Shown here piece after piece: positions 27,380 to 35,400 of a DNA stretch of 64,000 nt. Below the pieces are notes generated by a model. It did no database searches. It saw only the letters and a list, made by a program, of their open reading frames with translations, and had not been told where the DNA came from. The stretch spans positions 142,945 to 206,944 of the forward strand of contig NZ_LMLZ01000020.1 of assembly GCF_001422735.1 (NCBI RefSeq), given 5' to 3'. This DNA comes from Acidovorax sp. Leaf78. GTDB taxonomy: Bacteria > Pseudomonadota > Gammaproteobacteria > Burkholderiales > Burkholderiaceae_C. Both the position numbers and the translations under genes were made by a program. Each line of letters starts with the position of its first letter. The stretch's first letter is position 1.

Positions 27380-28021
27380 ATGAAGATGACAAACCGTTCG
27401 AGCGTGTTGATGGATGTCGGCTATGCCGAAGAGATTGTGAGTTGCTCTGACGGCTCCCCGAGGCCGTGCGGGATTCGCGGCTCGTTACGAAGGTTTGCGC
27501 GTTGTGGTGCCGTGTTGGCCTTGGTCTGTATGACAAGTCACGCTAGCGAGCACACGCCCGAAGTTGTCTGGAAGCCAGCGCCACCCGCGCCCATGGAGGA
27601 CTTGGAAAAAGAGCAGCTCGCCAAAGCCATGGCGATGACCCCATACACCGTGGTGATCGTGCACACCCGCCTCACCATCGTGCCCATCCCCAGCCCGGAT
27701 GTGCCCACCGGGCTCTATTACGCGGACGAAGGTCGCACGATGACCGAAGAGCGCCATTTCTACGAAGGGCGTGTGGTCGCCACCTTGCGCGGCAAGCCCA
27801 TGAAGCGGGTCCGGTATGAGGTGGTTGTTGACCGCGGAGACAGCACGGCCCTGTCTACAAAGCCCGCCATCGTGATGCTCTGTCGCGGCCCCAGCGGTTT
27901 TTACTGGGGTGGTGTTGGGTCGCATCTCACAGCGTCGCGCGAAGCCGTGGCCTTGGCGCGCAAAGTTGGGAAAGAGCTGGCGGCGAAGCCAGCGGGCAAA
28001 TTCGGTTACTGCGATGGATGA
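27380..28021 (+). CDS. Hypothetical protein with signal-like N-terminal region
   Basis: 213 residues. From about residue 35 to 58 there is an Arg-rich then hydrophobic segment (RRFARCGAVLALVCMTSHAS-E), a plausible signal peptide if translation starts nearer to it; the annotated ATG would place it unusually far inside. The rest (TPYTVVIVHTRLTIVPIPSPDVPTG, HFYEGRVVATLRG, CRGPSGFYWGG) looks like a soluble beta-rich domain. No family recognised. It is the last gene of the accessory patch and is convergent with ruvC. Confidence 0.65.
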   Translation: MKMTNRSSVLMDVGYAEEIVSCSDGSPRPCGIRGSLRRFARCGAVLALVCMTSHASEHTPEVVWKPAPPAPMEDLEKEQLAKAMAMTPYTVVIVHTRLTIVPIPSPDVPTGLYYADEGRTMTEERHFYEGRVVATLRGKPMKRVRYEVVVDRGDSTALSTKPAIVMLCRGPSGFYWGGVGSHLTASREAVALARKVGKELAAKPAGKFGYCDG

Positions 28022-28178
28022 CGCAGTGCGTGCCCTGACGTGCTGAGCATGGGGCGAAGGGGGCAAGATGGCCATCCGCCCGCCCGGTTCACAGCAGCTG
28101 GCGTGCCTGCCTTAGGCATCTGCGGTCTTTCCTTTGACCTCAACCTCAGAGCGCTGACCTCTGACCCTTCCCCCTGCC

Positions 28179-28727
28179 TCAATAACTCCGCCCCCCCTTG
28201 TACATCGCATGCTGCCGCCGATTCAGCGTGGCCGCCTCACCCAGCCGGCTCATGGCGGCCCCCGCATGCGCATGGGTGATGGCCATGCCCAGGCCATCCG
28301 CCGCGTCGGTGCCCGGCAGGCCGGGCAAATGCAGCAACCGGCGCACCATCTCCTGCACCTGGCTCTTGGCCGCGCGGCCGTGGCCCACCACGGCTTTCTT
28401 CATCTGCAATGCGGTGTATTCGGCCACTGGCAGGTTGCTTGCCACCAGGGCCGTGATGCAGGCCCCGCGCGCCTGGCCCAGCAGCAGGGTGGACTGCGGG
28501 TTGACGTTGACGAACACGATTTCGACCGAGGACACGTCGGGCTCGTACCGCGCGGCCACCTCGGTGATGCCGTCGAACAAGATCTTCAGCCGGCCGGGCA
28601 GATCCCCCAGCGCCAGGGTGGTGGTGCGGATGGTCCCGCTGGCCACGTAGCTGAGCTTGTGGCCGTCCATGTCCACCACGCCGAAGCCGGTGGTTTGAAG
28701 GCCAGGGTCGATGCCTAGAATTCGCAT
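28179..28727 (-). CDS. ruvC: Holliday junction resolvase RuvC
   Basis: A 182-residue endonuclease that cuts Holliday junctions together with the RuvAB branch-migration complex. The start [18 protein letters not shown] carries the first catalytic aspartate (D7); [23 protein letters not shown] contains the conserved glutamate; and the C-terminal [16 protein letters not shown] holds the paired acidic residues. ruvAB is not within the window. Its upstream region is occupied entirely by R1 repeat copy C. Confidence 0.96.
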   Translation of the reverse strand: MRILGIDPGLQTTGFGVVDMDGHKLSYVASGTIRTTTLALGDLPGRLKILFDGITEVAARYEPDVSSVEIVFVNVNPQSTLLLGQARGACITALVASNLPVAEYTALQMKKAVVGHGRAAKSQVQEMVRRLLHLPGLPGTDAADGLGMAITHAHAGAAMSRLGEAATLNRRQHAMYKGGRSY

Positions 28728-28731
28728 TGCT

Positions 28732-28795
28732 ATTGTTTTGCTATTATTTTTGTAGCTGCTAGCGCCTGTCTATCAAGCGGTAGAAGGTTTTTTTC
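28732..28795 (+). repeat. Dispersed repeat R1, copy C
   Basis: Fills the 68-base gap between the ruvC start and the stop of the cytidylyltransferase gene. Blocks: TTGCTATTATTTTTGTAGCTGCTAGCGC, CTGTCTATCAAGCGGTAGAAGG. Confidence 0.75.
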
Positions 28796-29788
28796 TTATA
28801 AACCGAAGTACCACCGCACCGAGTGGAAGAACACCGGTGCCGCAAAACACAGCGCGTCCACCCGGTCCAGCAGCCCGCCCGCGCCGGTGACCGACATTCC
28901 CTGCATGCCCCAGCTCGTGATGCCGCGGTCGCGCTTCAAGGCCTTCATCACCAGGTGCCCCAGGCTGCCCGCCACGCAGGCCAGCAGCGCCATGCCCAGG
29001 GCCTGCCCGGGCTTGAAGGGCGTGATGAAGGTGAGCAACCCGCCCATCAGCCCCCCGACCGCCACGCCGGCGAGCCAGCTGGCCCATTGAAAGCTCTGGC
29101 TCACCTGCGGCGCCACGGGCCTGTGCGGAAAGCGGCGCCCCAGCAGGTGCTGCACGACCATGCAGGTCTGCACCACGAAGACCAGGAAGAACACCAGGAA
29201 CGCGCCCTTGTCCTTGTAGCCCGGAAAGTCGAGCAGCAGCAGCGCGGGCACGTGGCTCATGCCGTATACGCAGACCATGATGCCCCACTGCAGCTTGGCG
29301 TTGCGCTCCAAAAAGCGCTGCGGGTCGTTGGCCAGCGCGCTCACCACGGGGATCGCCAGAAACACGTAGACGGGGATGAACACGGTGAACAGGTCGAAGT
29401 GCTTGCTGCCCACGATCCAGAACTGCAGCGGCAGCACCACGAAGAACGCCAGCACCAGGCTGCGGTGGTCGCCCCGCCGTGTGGGCGACAGCGTAATGAA
29501 CTCGCGCAGCGCGAAGAACGCCACGATGGCGAACAGCACGGTGGCGACGGTCTCGCCCAGCACCCAGCCCACCCAGAACACCGTGGCCATCATCCAGGAC
29601 GTCTTGAGCAGGCCCCAGAAGCGCTTGGCCTCCACGACGCGTGCTTCAGCCTGCGGGTCGTCGCTGGCATGCTCGCGCAGATTGCGCACGAAGGCCCACA
29701 CGGTGACGATGGACAGGATGCCGAACACGGCCAGGAACAGCGCCCCGATCTGCTGCGTAGCGGTGAGGTTGCGAAGGAAGTCGTTCAT
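28796..29788 (-). CDS. Phosphatidate cytidylyltransferase (CDP-diglyceride synthase family)
   Basis: A 330-residue integral membrane enzyme that converts phosphatidate and CTP to CDP-diacylglycerol. About eight membrane segments are visible. The family signature lies near the C-terminus (KRDRGITSWG...GAGGLLDRVDALCFAAPVFF, the G-x2-DR-x-D motif with D-R-V-D). The longer membrane-rich N-terminus matches the YnbB-like branch rather than classic CdsA. It lies 5 bases after a PlsC-type acyltransferase gene, so the two make consecutive steps: acylation to phosphatidate, then CDP activation. An alternative phospholipid substrate cannot be excluded. Confidence 0.88.
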   Translation of the reverse strand: MNDFLRNLTATQQIGALFLAVFGILSIVTVWAFVRNLREHASDDPQAEARVVEAKRFWGLLKTSWMMATVFWVGWVLGETVATVLFAIVAFFALREFITLSPTRRGDHRSLVLAFFVVLPLQFWIVGSKHFDLFTVFIPVYVFLAIPVVSALANDPQRFLERNAKLQWGIMVCVYGMSHVPALLLLDFPGYKDKGAFLVFFLVFVVQTCMVVQHLLGRRFPHRPVAPQVSQSFQWASWLAGVAVGGLMGGLLTFITPFKPGQALGMALLACVAGSLGHLVMKALKRDRGITSWGMQGMSVTGAGGLLDRVDALCFAAPVFFHSVRWYFGL

Positions 29789-29793
29789 GGTGG

Positions 29794-30588
29794 TCAAACT
29801 TCCCGCAGGGCGATCACCGCGCGGCGTGCACGGTCCAGAAAAGGGCGGCGTTCTTCGCCGGATTCGAGCGCAATCGGCGTGCCGAAGGTCACCGAACACA
29901 GGATGGGCACCGGCACCACTTCGCCCTTGGGCATGACGCGCTGCACGTTGTTGATCCAGGCGGGCACCAGCACCACCTGCGGGAACATCTGCGCCAGCTT
30001 GAAGAGGCCCGACTTGAACGGCTGCGGCTCATCACCATGGCCGCGCGTGCCTTCCGGAAAGATCACGATCGAGTCGCCGCTCTCCAGCGCACGCACCAGC
30101 GGCGCCAGCGGGTCCGATTCAGGCAGGGCCGTGCGCAGCTCTTCGGGCGTGGGCGCCCGCGGCGGCGCTTCGGGTGACGGGTCGGGGCCGCCCGCCGTCG
30201 CGGTGTCGGCGTCTGATGGCGGGGTGGACATGGCGTCGATCACGCTTCCGACGTCCGGGGCTACCGGTGCCGCCGGAGCGGGCGGGCGTGCTGGCGTGGC
30301 CTGCCGGTCCACATACACGGCGTTGAACACGGCGGTGGTGATCCACTGGCGAAACGGCGTCTTGGTCCAGTAGTCCTTGGCCGCGATGGGGCGGGTGATG
30401 CTGCGCAGCTCCTCCGGCAGCGCGGCCCAGATCAGCACCATGTCGGCGTGGCTCTGGTGGTTGGCGAAATAGATGCGCTGCTCGGCCTTGGGCGGGCAGC
30501 CATACCAGCGGGCCTGGGAACCGGTCAGAAACCGCACGATCCCCAGCAGGAGAAGACTCATCAACTTGGCAAGCATGGGCGGGATCAT
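29794..30588 (-). CDS. PlsC-family 1-acylglycerol-3-phosphate acyltransferase with internal Pro-rich insert
   Basis: A 264-residue acyltransferase. The N-terminal hydrophobic helix (MSLLLLGIVRFLTG) would anchor it in the inner membrane. The catalytic motif is NHQSHAD (H-x4-D), followed by the acceptor-binding FPEGTRG motif. Between the two motifs (about residues 98-165) is a Pro/Ala-rich, probably disordered insert that most PlsC proteins lack. Starts at 30576 or 30561 are possible. It is the first gene of a pair with the cytidylyltransferase. Confidence 0.87.
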   Translation of the reverse strand: MIPPMLAKLMSLLLLGIVRFLTGSQARWYGCPPKAEQRIYFANHQSHADMVLIWAALPEELRSITRPIAAKDYWTKTPFRQWITTAVFNAVYVDRQATPARPPAPAAPVAPDVGSVIDAMSTPPSDADTATAGGPDPSPEAPPRAPTPEELRTALPESDPLAPLVRALESGDSIVIFPEGTRGHGDEPQPFKSGLFKLAQMFPQVVLVPAWINNVQRVMPKGEVVPVPILCSVTFGTPIALESGEERRPFLDRARRAVIALREV

Positions 30589-30722
30589 ACGGGGCGAGGT
30601 GCGCAGGCCAGGGCGGGGCGCTGCTGAATGGGGGCTGCATGCAAAGAAGTCGCAGGGTGAGGAACTCCCGGCGTCCGCCTGTTACTCAGTGGTCACTGGA
30701 TTGACCAGGCAGGAGCACGACC

Positions 30723-31214
30723 ATGAACCCCACATCCGACGCAACCCACGTCGACCTCAGCACCCCGGAAGGCATCGCCGATGCATTCGTCAACCATGGG
30801 GTCACCCTGGCCTCGGCCAAGGGGATTTCCGACGATGACCTGGAGGCGCTCTATGCCGTGGCCTACGAGCACCTGGCCGAGGGCCGCGCGCAGGACGCCG
30901 TGGAAGACCTGCTCCTGCTGGTGACGCACGACGCCTGGGAGCCGCGCTTTCAGTTCGCGTATGCGCTGGCGTTGCAGATGCTGGGGCACCATGAGGCGGC
31001 CGCGCAGCATTACGCACAGGCGCTGCTGATGGACGCCACCAACGCAGGCTGCATCCTGCGCCTGGGCGAGTGCATGGAAGCGATGGGCAACGCCCAGGAA
31101 GCCGAAGAAGCGTTTCGCGCCTGCATCCAATTGAGCTACCTGAGCCCCGAGCACCACCTGGTGCGCGCGCACGCGCAAGCCCGCCTGTCCAGCCTGACCG
31201 GAGGTGCAGCATGA
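30723..31214 (+). CDS. Type III secretion class II chaperone (SycD/LcrH family)
   Basis: 163 residues with a good AGGAG ribosome-binding site 7 bases before the ATG. After a polar N-terminus, residues about 38-142 form three TPR-type helix pairs (LYAVAYEHLAEGRAQDAVEDL, FAYALALQMLGHHEAAAQHY and RLGECMEAMGNAQEAEEAF segments) with the SycD/LcrH start GISDDDLEALYAVAYEHL. These chaperones bind hydrophobic translocator proteins before secretion. The stop overlaps the next gene start (ATGA), whose product looks like a translocator. No secretion apparatus genes are in the window. Confidence 0.85.
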   Translation: MNPTSDATHVDLSTPEGIADAFVNHGVTLASAKGISDDDLEALYAVAYEHLAEGRAQDAVEDLLLLVTHDAWEPRFQFAYALALQMLGHHEAAAQHYAQALLMDATNAGCILRLGECMEAMGNAQEAEEAFRACIQLSYLSPEHHLVRAHAQARLSSLTGGAA

Positions 31215-32296
31215 GCTCCCCCATCGGCGTTGGAATGGGCCGGCCGGCCAACCTGTTCTCGACCACGGGCAGTGGGCCCGCGCAGCAAACCGCCAGCACG
31301 GCAGAGGCGGCTGCGACTCAGGCACCCGTGTCCCTGACGCTGCCCCCGCCACCGCGCAGCGATGTGACGGCGGGGCAGGCCGACCGTGTTCGCTCGGTAG
31401 CCTCCGAGCCCGTCCGCGAAGGCGCGACGACCTCGACACCTTCGCGGGCAGACGCTGCCAAGACCAAGCTGCTGGCGGCTGGCGACAAGCTGCTGCAGGC
31501 CCGGCAAGAGGGCGTGGATGTCGCCAAGACATCGTTCTGGAAAAAGGCGCTGGGTGTGGCGCTCTCGGCCGTGGCGGTGGGTGTGGCCGTGGGGCTCACG
31601 GCGATATCGTTCGGTGGCGCCACGCCGCTGCTGGCGCTGGCCTGCGTGAACTTCGCGGTCTCCACCGGCGACGCCGTCTGCGCCTACCGCAACATGCGCA
31701 ACATGGAAGCCATTGCCGACCACAGGCCTCCGCCCTACGAGAAGCTGCCCATGGGCAACAGCATCGTGGCCAACGTGGTCCATGGGGCACTCACCCGGTG
31801 CGGTGTGAGTGCAGAGACAGCGTCCACTGCTGCCAAATGGACAGGCATCACGGTGGGCGTGGGCCTGGCAGTGGCTTCGGTCGCTGTCAGCGCGGGGCTG
31901 TCGGGTTTGCCCGCTGCCTATGACCTGGCGGGCAAGGTGGCATCGTCAGTCGGCACCGCGGTGGCCGTCGCGTCCACCGTCGGCGGGCTGTTGACCGACG
32001 ATCTGGACCGCGAATTGCTCAAGGAAAGCCTCGACGAAGTCCGTGGGGAGGTGATGGCCTTGAAGGAGCCAGAGCATGGAAGCACTGCGTTGGATCCCGA
32101 CGGCGGGCTGGTGGCGTCTGCGTTGATCCGCTCGCTGGACGGCAAAGATACGGCCTCGGCCACCGAGCTGCACGAAAGCGCGCTCACCGACGCAGGCCGC
32201 ACCAAAGATGCCGTGACCGGCGCCGTGGGCGTCTTCAAGGCCGTCGACCCCGCGATCGGGGTGATGAGCATGGTTAAGGGCGCGATCATGGGGTGA
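31211..32296 (+). CDS. Type III secretion translocator-like protein
   Basis: 361 residues, translated in coupling with the chaperone gene. The N-terminal 80 residues are Ser/Thr/Ala/Pro-rich with no signal peptide. A charged helix (about 82-108) is followed by two hydrophobic blocks (about 113-150 and 210-262) separated by a polar loop, then an amphipathic C-terminal region. Two hydrophobic hairpins preceded by a coiled-coil-like helix, next to a class II chaperone, is the plan of YopB/SipB-type pore-forming translocators. Sequence similarity to a specific translocator was not recognised, so it may instead be a membrane-acting effector. Confidence 0.62.
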   Translation: MSSPIGVGMGRPANLFSTTGSGPAQQTASTAEAAATQAPVSLTLPPPPRSDVTAGQADRVRSVASEPVREGATTSTPSRADAAKTKLLAAGDKLLQARQEGVDVAKTSFWKKALGVALSAVAVGVAVGLTAISFGGATPLLALACVNFAVSTGDAVCAYRNMRNMEAIADHRPPPYEKLPMGNSIVANVVHGALTRCGVSAETASTAAKWTGITVGVGLAVASVAVSAGLSGLPAAYDLAGKVASSVGTAVAVASTVGGLLTDDLDRELLKESLDEVRGEVMALKEPEHGSTALDPDGGLVASALIRSLDGKDTASATELHESALTDAGRTKDAVTGAVGVFKAVDPAIGVMSMVKGAIMG

Positions 32297-32372
32297 CGCG
32301 CATCGGAATTGGCGAGCTGGCTGCAGGCGTTGCTACACGCGAGCCACAGGCTCGGCCTGTATCAAATCACCT

Positions 32373-34202
32373 TCAAAGCACGTCGATTCTGATCACGTTC
32401 TGGTTCACGGCACCCAGAGGTTGCGCAATGCACACCTCTGGGTATTTGTTGATGTTCTGCAGGAGCCGGGGGTTCAACGGCTCGGTGTAGAACACCGCTT
32501 TCACGCAGGTGAGTTCATCGGGCCTGGTCACCGTCTCCAGCAGGTGGGCCAGGTGCGCCTTCATGTGGTCTTCGGTATGGTGGGGCGAGAGTTCACCCGA
32601 CCCATCCATGCGGAACACGACCAGATTGATTTTGAACTGGTGCCCGTCGATGGGCCTGGATTGAAGGCTACCCACCCAACACCCGTCTATCCGCGGGTTT
32701 GCGCTGATCGCGTCGCGAAATAGCGCCCGGGCCGCGGGCTCCAGAGGCTCCAGCGGTTCGTTGGCGAACCGGCTCCAGAGGTCCCGGTCGAAGAAGGCGT
32801 CTGTCCAGCGCAACGCGGCGTCCAGTTTTCGGATGGACCGTTCGATGGCTTGCGCGCAGTCGCGTTGCAAGCGGTACTCGGAGATTCTTCGCAGCGCTGG
32901 CACCGCCATCTTCTTGTTCAGCCGGACGGCGGCCTGCAGGTGGTCGATGCCGTCCTCATCGTCGCTGTCGAGCAAGGCGCAGCCGAGTTCATAGTTCAGG
33001 TAAGCGTTGGCAGGATGGTCTGCCACCAGCGCCTTCAGCGCGTCCACTGCCGTGGTGGATGTGGACAGTGACGCCATGGCAACGGCCTGCAGTGCCACGT
33101 CGTTCGGGTGGGCATCAACCTGGGCCTGCAGCCAGCGCAAGCGGTAGTGCGCGAAGTACCACGCATCCCGGTGCTTGCCGACCCATGCCGCCTGGTGCGC
33201 CTGAAAGATGGACGCCCAGTCGCTCGGAAAGGCTTCGGCACCCGCGCAGGCGCCATGCCACTGCGGTGGCTCGATGGTGACGCGAAGGTGGTCTGCGCGC
33301 TGTTGGAGGCGGGGGTGGGTGTCGTACAGGCGTGTGGGGCGCGCCTGGGCCGCTGCCAGCATCGGGGCGAAGGACGGCGCGGCGTGACGCTGTATGTGTT
33401 CGAGGGTGGTCTCCAGGATGTTCGGGGGCGGGGCGTCTGACTGGAGCTTCCATTGCACCCAGTCCCGCTGCATCGCATGCTGCTCGATGTGATGGTGCAG
33501 CTCCACCTTCACCAGCGCGTCGATCAGGCTGCTGGCCAGGCCCGCACGCTGGGCGCAGGCGTCGGCTTCGTACTCGCACTGGTGTGACCAGGCAGAAGAC
33601 TGGCGCAGGAAGTACGGAATGAACCAGCGGGCCACGAGCTTTTGCGCCGACTGGATGAAACCGTCCGTACCGGACCTGTGTGCCAGTAGATAAATGCCCC
33701 ACTTGTACCTGACGCGGTAGACCCAGTGGCCCGCCCGGTTGTGCCGCAGCGAGAAGTGCCCCAGCTCATGCGCCACCACAGCCCTGACTTCGCTGCTGGA
33801 GAGGCACTGCAGCAGGGGCAGCCCGATGCTGAGGGTTCGGCGCGCGCCCAGCCCCATGAACCCGGGCGATACATAGGCCGAAGCGTTGACCTCGTCGGTC
33901 AACACGATGCGGTGAATCCTGCCCCCATCTACGGCCACCGACAGCGCGTGGACCCACTGGTGCAGCACACTGCCCGGCGCGACGGCAATCGCATCCCGGT
34001 CGTCGATGGGGTCTGGCTGGATCGCCCACACGACCACCAGAAAAAGCGTGGCGCCGATCATCAGCGCAGTGGTGGGCGGATAAAAGATGGCGCTGAGCAG
34101 CGTGAATGGCACTACAGGAACGAGCGCCAGGATGTAGTAAATGCCTTCTGCGAAAAGGCACAAAACTATCAGTTTGAGTTTTTGAAAAATCGAAAATTGC
34201 AT
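32373..34202 (-). CDS. M48-family membrane metalloprotease with long TPR-like C-terminal region
   Basis: 609 residues. Two hydrophobic segments (about 10-40 and 43-62) anchor the N-terminus. The peptidase domain has the zinc motif H145-E-L-G-H149 and a downstream CEYEADACA segment (third ligand E210 or E212), as in HtpX/Ste24-like peptidases. Residues about 350-520 (WYFAHYRLRWLQAQVDAHPND, AVDALKALVADHPANAYLNYELGCALL) are helical repeats of TPR type, and the last 90 residues form a separate alpha/beta domain. The start at 34202 gives a sensible membrane N-terminus. Role is probably membrane protein quality control. It is convergent with the translocator-like gene. Confidence 0.87.
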   Translation of the reverse strand: MQFSIFQKLKLIVLCLFAEGIYYILALVPVVPFTLLSAIFYPPTTALMIGATLFLVVVWAIQPDPIDDRDAIAVAPGSVLHQWVHALSVAVDGGRIHRIVLTDEVNASAYVSPGFMGLGARRTLSIGLPLLQCLSSSEVRAVVAHELGHFSLRHNRAGHWVYRVRYKWGIYLLAHRSGTDGFIQSAQKLVARWFIPYFLRQSSAWSHQCEYEADACAQRAGLASSLIDALVKVELHHHIEQHAMQRDWVQWKLQSDAPPPNILETTLEHIQRHAAPSFAPMLAAAQARPTRLYDTHPRLQQRADHLRVTIEPPQWHGACAGAEAFPSDWASIFQAHQAAWVGKHRDAWYFAHYRLRWLQAQVDAHPNDVALQAVAMASLSTSTTAVDALKALVADHPANAYLNYELGCALLDSDDEDGIDHLQAAVRLNKKMAVPALRRISEYRLQRDCAQAIERSIRKLDAALRWTDAFFDRDLWSRFANEPLEPLEPAARALFRDAISANPRIDGCWVGSLQSRPIDGHQFKINLVVFRMDGSGELSPHHTEDHMKAHLAHLLETVTRPDELTCVKAVFYTEPLNPRLLQNINKYPEVCIAQPLGAVNQNVIRIDVL

Positions 34203-34412
34203 GGCGTTTTTGGAGGTGTCGCCGATTGGAATGCGAGACCCGCCGCACATACAGACCGGGCTGCGCGATGGGGGCAAATTGCAACAGATAAATAAGAGCG
34301 CAGACAGATGCGGAACTCGACAAACCAGGACCGTGATCACCCTGCAGCATGGCGTTTGCTACACGGACGAGCAAAAGACAGCTGTGACCTGCCCATTCAG
34401 TACCAACATCCG

Positions 34413-35324
34413 CTACACCCAAATTCTGTACACCCAGAAAGCCTCTTCTCGGTGGATGCCCTGGTACAGCGCTTGCGGCGCATACCCCGTGATCCGCCGC
34501 GTCACGCGGCACAGGTGCGACTGGTCTGAAAACCCCGCACCGGCGGCCACGTCGGCCCACTTCACCGACTCGCCTGCGGTGTCGGACGCAATGATGTCGA
34601 AGAAGGCTTGCTCCGCCCTGCCAAAGCCGCGCAGCTCGCGCAGCGGCAGCCCGGCCCAGCGCTTGATGCGCCGCTCCAGCTGGCGCAGGCTGCGGCCCGG
34701 AGCGGACATGGCCGCGCGCTGCGCCAGGTGCGCGGCCCAGTCGCCGTAGCGTTGCGTGTGCAGCGGTTGCGTGGGGCGGCAGGCCTGCCAGCGGGGCTCC
34801 AGGAAGTCTTCCAGGCACTCCAGGCGGGCAGCGTCGTCGGCCTGGCGCTGCACGGCCTCGCACATCGCGATCCACTCCGGCGGCAACAGGGTCTGCGCGT
34901 CCACCATGCGGTCGGTCAGCGCCTGCGGCTCCAGGCCGGTGAGCTGGTGCAGCGCATCGGGCATGAACATCACCATCATCGCGTGGGTGGGCCCGGCGCA
35001 ATGGCTGCTGCTGGGGCGGGTTTGCGGGCCTGCCAGCACCCAGCGGCCGGGGTAGGCCTCGCGCGGGCTGCTCAGGTCGGCCATGGTGTCGGGCCGCTGG
35101 GGCACCAGGTGTTCGCTGCGGCCGGTGAACCACCAGCTCAGGCTGCACAGCGGCGTGGCCGGAAAGCGGTTGATGCGGTCCTCATCGCTGAGCACATGGC
35201 CCACCGTGCTGCGCACGATGGTGCCGCGCAGGCAGGCCGCGAGCGTGGGGCGCGCCAGCCAGAGCTGGCCCGAGGGGATCAGCCCATCGGGCTGGCGTGC
35301 GGCAGAGGAAACCAGGGTGGCCAT
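34413..35324 (-). CDS. AraC-family transcriptional regulator
   Basis: 303 residues from the ATG at 35324 (MATLVSSAARQPDGLIPSG). The N-terminal 180 residues are a variable sensing domain. The C-terminal part holds two helix-turn-helix units, including SLRQLERRIKRWAG and WADVAAGAGFSDQSHLCRVTRRITGYAPQAL, the latter the typical AraC second HTH. An upstream extension of the frame overlaps the divergent P450 gene and is rejected. Only 76 bases separate it from that gene, so it very probably controls its expression and its own. Confidence 0.9.
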   Translation of the reverse strand: MATLVSSAARQPDGLIPSGQLWLARPTLAACLRGTIVRSTVGHVLSDEDRINRFPATPLCSLSWWFTGRSEHLVPQRPDTMADLSSPREAYPGRWVLAGPQTRPSSSHCAGPTHAMMVMFMPDALHQLTGLEPQALTDRMVDAQTLLPPEWIAMCEAVQRQADDAARLECLEDFLEPRWQACRPTQPLHTQRYGDWAAHLAQRAAMSAPGRSLRQLERRIKRWAGLPLRELRGFGRAEQAFFDIIASDTAGESVKWADVAAGAGFSDQSHLCRVTRRITGYAPQALYQGIHREEAFWVYRIWV

Positions 35325-35400
35325 GCGCGGCGAGTGTAGGCCAGTGCGGATGTCGAATTCGTTCAAGACCGCCTCGCCATCGCCCCGCACCATCGGCGGC

